Origin: Mycobacterium sp.
GTDB lineage: Bacteria; Actinomycetota; Actinomycetes; Mycobacteriales; Mycobacteriaceae
Length of the DNA: 64,000 nt
Assembly (NCBI GenBank): GCA_003987775.1
Contig: RXJD01000060.1
Location: 45,549-109,548 of the forward strand
Reading direction: 5' to 3'
Position 1 is the first letter of the stretch; each line of letters begins with the position of its first letter. Under the pieces are notes generated by a model that searched no databases, was not told where the DNA came from, and saw only the letters and a program-made list of their open reading frames with translations. Made by a program: the position numbers and the translations under genes. Shown here piece after piece: positions 60,278-64,000 of the stretch.

Positions 60278-62029
60278 ATGCCGGTGACTGACGGGTCATT
60301 GCCCGCTTTGCTGAAGCAGCGGGCCGATCACCAGGCCGATACCGCGGCGTACACGTTCATCGATTACGGACTGGATCCGAACGGCTTTGCTGAAACACTG
60401 ACCTGGTCTCAGGTCTACGGCAGCGCCTGTGTGATTGCCGACGAACTCAGGCTGTGCGGCGCGCCCGGCGACCGGGTGGCGATTCTGGCGCCGCAGGGAT
60501 TGGAATACGTCGTCGCATTCCTCGGTGCGCTACAGGCCGGATTCATTGCCGTCCCCCTGTCGACGCCGCAGTACGGTATCCACGACGACCGCGTTTCCTC
60601 GGTGTTGCGGGACTCCCGGCCGGTCGCCATTCTCACCACGTCGTCCGTGGTGAGTGATGTGTCGAAATATGCAACCCCACAGAGTGGCCAGGCCGCTCCC
60701 TTCATCATCGAAGTCGATCTGCTGGACCTGGACTCGCCACGCGATTCGGCGCAAGCCCTGCGGTTATCCAGTGGCGCGGCCTATCTCCAGTACACGTCCG
60801 GATCCACTCGCACGCCGGCCGGCGTCATTGTGTCGCACAAGAATGTCATCGCGAATGTGACGCAGAGTCTGTACGGCTATTTCGGGGACCTCGCGAAGAT
60901 TCCCAACGGAACCGTGGTGTCGTGGTTGCCGCTGTTTCACGACATGGGCCTCATTCTCGGAATCTGCGCGCCAATGGTCGCCGAACGCAGTGCGGTGTTG
61001 CTGAGCCCAATGGCCTTCCTGCGACGCCCTGCCTGCTGGATGCAACTGCTTGCCACCAACCCGGCACCCTTTTCCGCTGCACCGAATTTCGCTTTCGAAT
61101 TGGCCGTACGACGAACGTCCGACGAGGACATGGCCGGTCTCGACCTGAGCGACGTGGTCGGCATCGTCAGCGGCAGCGAACGGATCCATGTCGCCACCGT
61201 GAAGCGCTTCACCGAGCGATTCGCCAAATTCAATCTCAGCCCCACCGCGGTGCGGCCTTCCTACGGCCTCGCCGAAGCCACGCTCTACGTGGCCGCGCCA
61301 GAACCGGGAACCGCACCCAGGACGGTGCGGTTCGACTACGAACACCTGTCCGCCGGACAGGCCAAGCGCTGCGGCTCCAACGGGTCGGTCGGCACCGAAC
61401 TCATCAGCTACGGCTGCCCCGACCCCGCTGCGGTGCGCATCGTCAACCCGGACACCATGGTCGAGAACATGTCCGGCGATGTCGGCGAGATCTGGGTGCA
61501 CGGCGACCACGTGGCCCTGGGTTACTGGCAGAAGCCCGAACAGACCAACCGCATCTTCAACGCCCACATCGTGGACCCGGCCCCCGGCACCCCGGAGGGG
61601 CCCTGGCTGCGCACCGGAGATCTGGGCGTCCTGTCCGAGGGTGAGCTGTTCATCATGGGCCGGATCAAAGATCTGCTCATCGTCGACGGCCGCAACCACT
61701 ACCCCGACGACATCGAGGCGACAATCCAGGAGATCACCGGCGGCAGGGTTGCCGCGATCTCGGTGCCCGACGACATCACCGAGCAATTGGTCGCCATCAT
61801 CGAGCTGAAGCGGCGCGGCGCCTCGGCCGAAGACGCCTTGCTCAAGCTCCGCTCGGTCAAGCGTGAGGTCACCTCGGCGATCTCGCGGTCGCACAGCCTG
61901 CGGGTCGCCGACCTGGTCCTGGTCTCTCCCGGCTCCATCCCCATCACCACCAGCGGCAAGGTCCGGCGTTCGGCCTGCGTCGAGCGGTATCGAAGCGACG
62001 GGTTCAAGCGGCTGGACGTGAGCGTATGA
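60278..62029 (+). CDS. fadD26: Long-chain fatty acyl-AMP ligase FadD26
   Basis: FadD26 activates C22-type fatty acids as acyl-AMP and loads them on the ACP of PpsA, the first step of phthiocerol synthesis. The 583-residue protein matches FadD26, as I recall, almost throughout. Seen motifs are [15 protein letters not shown] (A3), [13 protein letters not shown] (A5), the acyl-AMP ligase specific insertion, [37 protein letters not shown] (A7-A8) and [14 protein letters not shown] (A10 Lys). GGGAG precedes ATG 60278. Its stop overlaps the ppsA start as ATGA. Confidence 0.97.
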   Translation: MPVTDGSLPALLKQRADHQADTAAYTFIDYGLDPNGFAETLTWSQVYGSACVIADELRLCGAPGDRVAILAPQGLEYVVAFLGALQAGFIAVPLSTPQYGIHDDRVSSVLRDSRPVAILTTSSVVSDVSKYATPQSGQAAPFIIEVDLLDLDSPRDSAQALRLSSGAAYLQYTSGSTRTPAGVIVSHKNVIANVTQSLYGYFGDLAKIPNGTVVSWLPLFHDMGLILGICAPMVAERSAVLLSPMAFLRRPACWMQLLATNPAPFSAAPNFAFELAVRRTSDEDMAGLDLSDVVGIVSGSERIHVATVKRFTERFAKFNLSPTAVRPSYGLAEATLYVAAPEPGTAPRTVRFDYEHLSAGQAKRCGSNGSVGTELISYGCPDPAAVRIVNPDTMVENMSGDVGEIWVHGDHVALGYWQKPEQTNRIFNAHIVDPAPGTPEGPWLRTGDLGVLSEGELFIMGRIKDLLIVDGRNHYPDDIEATIQEITGGRVAAISVPDDITEQLVAIIELKRRGASAEDALLKLRSVKREVTSAISRSHSLRVADLVLVSPGSIPITTSGKVRRSACVERYRSDGFKRLDVSV

Positions 62030-64000
62030 CGGCGAGCATCAGCGGCGAGGCCGACCTACGCCACTGGCTTGTCGATTATCTGGTCACCAACATCGGGTGC
62101 CGGCCCGACGAGGTCGACCCCGAGCTGACCCTCGCCGATCTCGGTGTGAGCTCCCGCGATGCCGTCGTGCTGTCCGGCGAGCTGACCGAATTGCTCGGCC
62201 GGACGGTCTCCCCCATCGACTTCTGGGAGCATCCGACGATCAACGACCTGGCCGCACACCTCACCTCCCCCGAGCCCGAACCCGAAACCGCCGCGCTGAG
62301 CCGTCCGGGGCGTAACTCACTGGACGAGCCGATCGCGGTGATCGGCATGGGGTGCCGCTTCCCCGGTGGCATATCCGGGCCGGACGCGTTGTGGGACTTC
62401 CTGTGTGAACGCCGTTCCTCGATCGGCAAGATCCCCGACGAGCGATGGGAACTCTTCGACGACGGTTCGGCTGAAGTCAGGGCGGTGCTCGCCCGGACCA
62501 CGCGGTGGGGATCCTTCCTGCCCGACATCGACGCGTTCGACGCGGAGTTCTTCGAAATCTCGCCCAGCGAGGCCGACAAAATGGACCCGCAGCAGCGGCT
62601 GCTGCTGGAAGTGGCATGGGAAGCCTTGGAGCACGCCGGAATTCCGCCCAGCTCGCTGCGCCGCTCGCAGACGGGCGTGTTCGCCGGATCGTGCCTGAGC
62701 GAATACGGGGCCATCGCCGCCACCGACCTTGCGCAGATCGACGGGTGGAGCAACACCGGCGGTGCGATGAGCATCATCGCCAACCGCCTGTCGTATTTCC
62801 TCGACCTGCGCGGTCCCTCGGTGGCGGTGGACACCGCCTGCTCGTCGTCGCTGGTGGCGATTCACCTGGCCTGTCAGAGCCTGCGAACCCAGGACTCACA
62901 GCTGGCGATCGCGGCCGGGGTGAACCTGCTGTTGTCCCCGGCCGTGTTCCGCGGTTTCGATCAGGTGGGCGCCTTGTCGCCGACGGGTCACTGCCGCGCC
63001 TTCGACGCTGCCGCCGACGGGTTCGTCCGGGGTGAGGGCGCCGGGGTGGTGGTGCTCAAGCGGTTGACGGACGCCCAGCGCGACGGCGACCGGGTACTGG
63101 CCGTCATCTGCGGCTCGGCGGTCAACCAGGACGGCCGCTCCAACGGGTTGATGGCGCCCAACCCGGCCGCCCAGATGGCCGTATTGCGCGCCGCGTACGC
63201 GAACGCGGGCATGCAGCCCACCGAAGTCGACTACGTCGAGGCACACGGCACCGGAACCCTGCTCGGCGACCCGATCGAGGCCCGTGCGCTGGGCACCGTC
63301 CTGGGTCGAGGCCGCCCCGCCGACGCTCCCCTGCTGCTGGGGGCCGTCAAGACCAACCTGGGGCACACCGAGGCCGCGGCCGGAATCGCCGGCTTCATCA
63401 AGACGGTCCTCGCGGTGCAGCGCGGTCAGATCCCGCCGAACCAGCGCTTCGAAAGCGCCAACCCGCACATCCCGTTCGCCGATCTGCGAATGAAAGTCGT
63501 TGACAGCCAGACCGATTGGCCAGAGACGGGACACCCGCGCCGGGCCGGCGTGTCGTCGTTCGGCTTCGGCGGAACCAACGCCCATGTCGTGATCGAGCAA
63601 GGCCAGGAGGTGGCCGCAGCACCCGGGCCGCTTGCGGAGCCGCCCGTCTCGACGCTGATCGTGGCGGGCAAGACGCCGCAACGCGTATCCGCGACAGCAG
63701 CGGTGTTGGCCGATTGGCTGGAGGGGCCCGGCGCCGCCGTGCCGCTCGCCGATGTCGCCCACACCCTCAACCACCACCGGTCGCGTCATACCCAGTTCGG
63801 CACCGTGGTGGCCCGCCGTGGCGAGCATGGCCGCGCACAGGCCATTGCCGGGTTGCGGGCACTGGCCACCGGCCAGCAGGTACCCGGTGTGGTGGGTCCG
63901 CAGGCTGCGGCTGCGGGGGCGGGGACGGTGTTCGTTTATTCGGGGCGGGGATCGCAGTGGGCCGGGATGGGTCGCCGGTTGCTGGCCGATGAGCCTGCGT
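62026..64000 (+). CDS. ppsA: Type I polyketide synthase PpsA, N-terminal part (3' end outside window)
   Basis: PpsA performs the first malonyl extension of the FadD26-loaded acyl chain in phthiocerol synthesis. In order: an N-terminal ACP (residues 1-80) with the phosphopantetheine Ser43 in [11 protein letters not shown]; a ketosynthase (about 100-530) with Cys272 in DTACSSS, His407 in EAHGTGT and His447 in [10 protein letters not shown]; a linker; and the start of the acyltransferase ([19 protein letters not shown], about 640-658). The AT active site, ketoreductase and last ACP would lie beyond the window. The start ATG overlaps the fadD26 stop. Confidence 0.96.
   Translation, partial: MTASISGEADLRHWLVDYLVTNIGCRPDEVDPELTLADLGVSSRDAVVLSGELTELLGRTVSPIDFWEHPTINDLAAHLTSPEPEPETAALSRPGRNSLDEPIAVIGMGCRFPGGISGPDALWDFLCERRSSIGKIPDERWELFDDGSAEVRAVLARTTRWGSFLPDIDAFDAEFFEISPSEADKMDPQQRLLLEVAWEALEHAGIPPSSLRRSQTGVFAGSCLSEYGAIAATDLAQIDGWSNTGGAMSIIANRLSYFLDLRGPSVAVDTACSSSLVAIHLACQSLRTQDSQLAIAAGVNLLLSPAVFRGFDQVGALSPTGHCRAFDAAADGFVRGEGAGVVVLKRLTDAQRDGDRVLAVICGSAVNQDGRSNGLMAPNPAAQMAVLRAAYANAGMQPTEVDYVEAHGTGTLLGDPIEARALGTVLGRGRPADAPLLLGAVKTNLGHTEAAAGIAGFIKTVLAVQRGQIPPNQRFESANPHIPFADLRMKVVDSQTDWPETGHPRRAGVSSFGFGGTNAHVVIEQGQEVAAAPGPLAEPPVSTLIVAGKTPQRVSATAAVLADWLEGPGAAVPLADVAHTLNHHRSRHTQFGTVVARRGEHGRAQAIAGLRALATGQQVPGVVGPQAAAAGAGTVFVYSGRGSQWAGMGRRLLADEPA

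Overview
The window comes from a GC-rich mycobacterium, most likely a slow-growing species that makes phthiocerol dimycocerosate (PDIM) lipids. The evidence is a PE_PGRS gene, an MPT63-like secreted antigen, a PknI-type kinase, SepIVA, and the start of the PDIM locus (tesA, fadD26, ppsA). From cdsA to ppsA the gene order follows, as I recall it, the M. tuberculosis segment from about Rv2881c to Rv2931. Rv numbers are cited from memory as synteny landmarks; nothing was searched.

Layout. 1-3407: 5' part of a very long PE_PGRS gene on the minus strand, running off the window. 3644-6034: pyrH-frr-cdsA. 6310-9953: small stress protein, GlnR-like regulator, acyltransferase, MPT63-like antigen, MarR regulator. 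9957-13071: rpsB-tsf-amidase. 13375-19903: M23 peptidase, xerC, a lactate 2-monooxygenase-like flavoenzyme, siderophore-interacting protein and the coupled set yraN-comM-dprA. 20025-26442: a block that departs from M. tuberculosis as I recall it: a receptor Ser/Thr kinase with a duplicated extracellular domain, a small membrane protein, fdhD without fdhF, an NAD-dependent epimerase, a WS/DGAT acyltransferase and a GAF-ANTAR regulator. 26447-32142: lepB-rnhB-DUF2469, rplS, lppW and rpsP-KH-rimM-trmD. 32419-40633: SnoaL-like protein, dacB2, amidohydrolase-TetR operon, pknI, a second amidohydrolase, ffh. 40839-43184: an inserted set of three membrane proteins and a hydrolase. 43295-49380: helicase and the nitrogen set amt-glnB-glnD. 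49522-57798: ftsY, smc, acylphosphatase, OsmC, fpg, rnc, DUF177. 57851-64000: sepIVA, tesA, fadD26 and the 5' third or so of ppsA.

How the genes work together. Several minus-strand genes overlap by 1-4 bases (yraN/comM, comM/dprA, rimM/trmD, lepB/rnhB, DUF177/rnc), which points to coupled translation. amt-glnB-glnD is a nitrogen-sensing operon with a GlnR-box-like site in front of it. ffh, ftsY and lepB serve protein export. FadD26, PpsA and TesA are the activator, first extender module and thioesterase of phthiocerol chain assembly.

Most coding starts were set by ribosome-binding sites, by overlap with the upstream stop, or by recalled family N-termini. Several genes (dacB2, the proline-rich membrane protein at 40839, the membrane protein at 41095 and possibly ffh) have a TANNNT -10 element 6-8 bases before the start codon, which suggests leaderless transcripts. 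No tRNA, rRNA, insertion sequence, prophage or CRISPR array was found.
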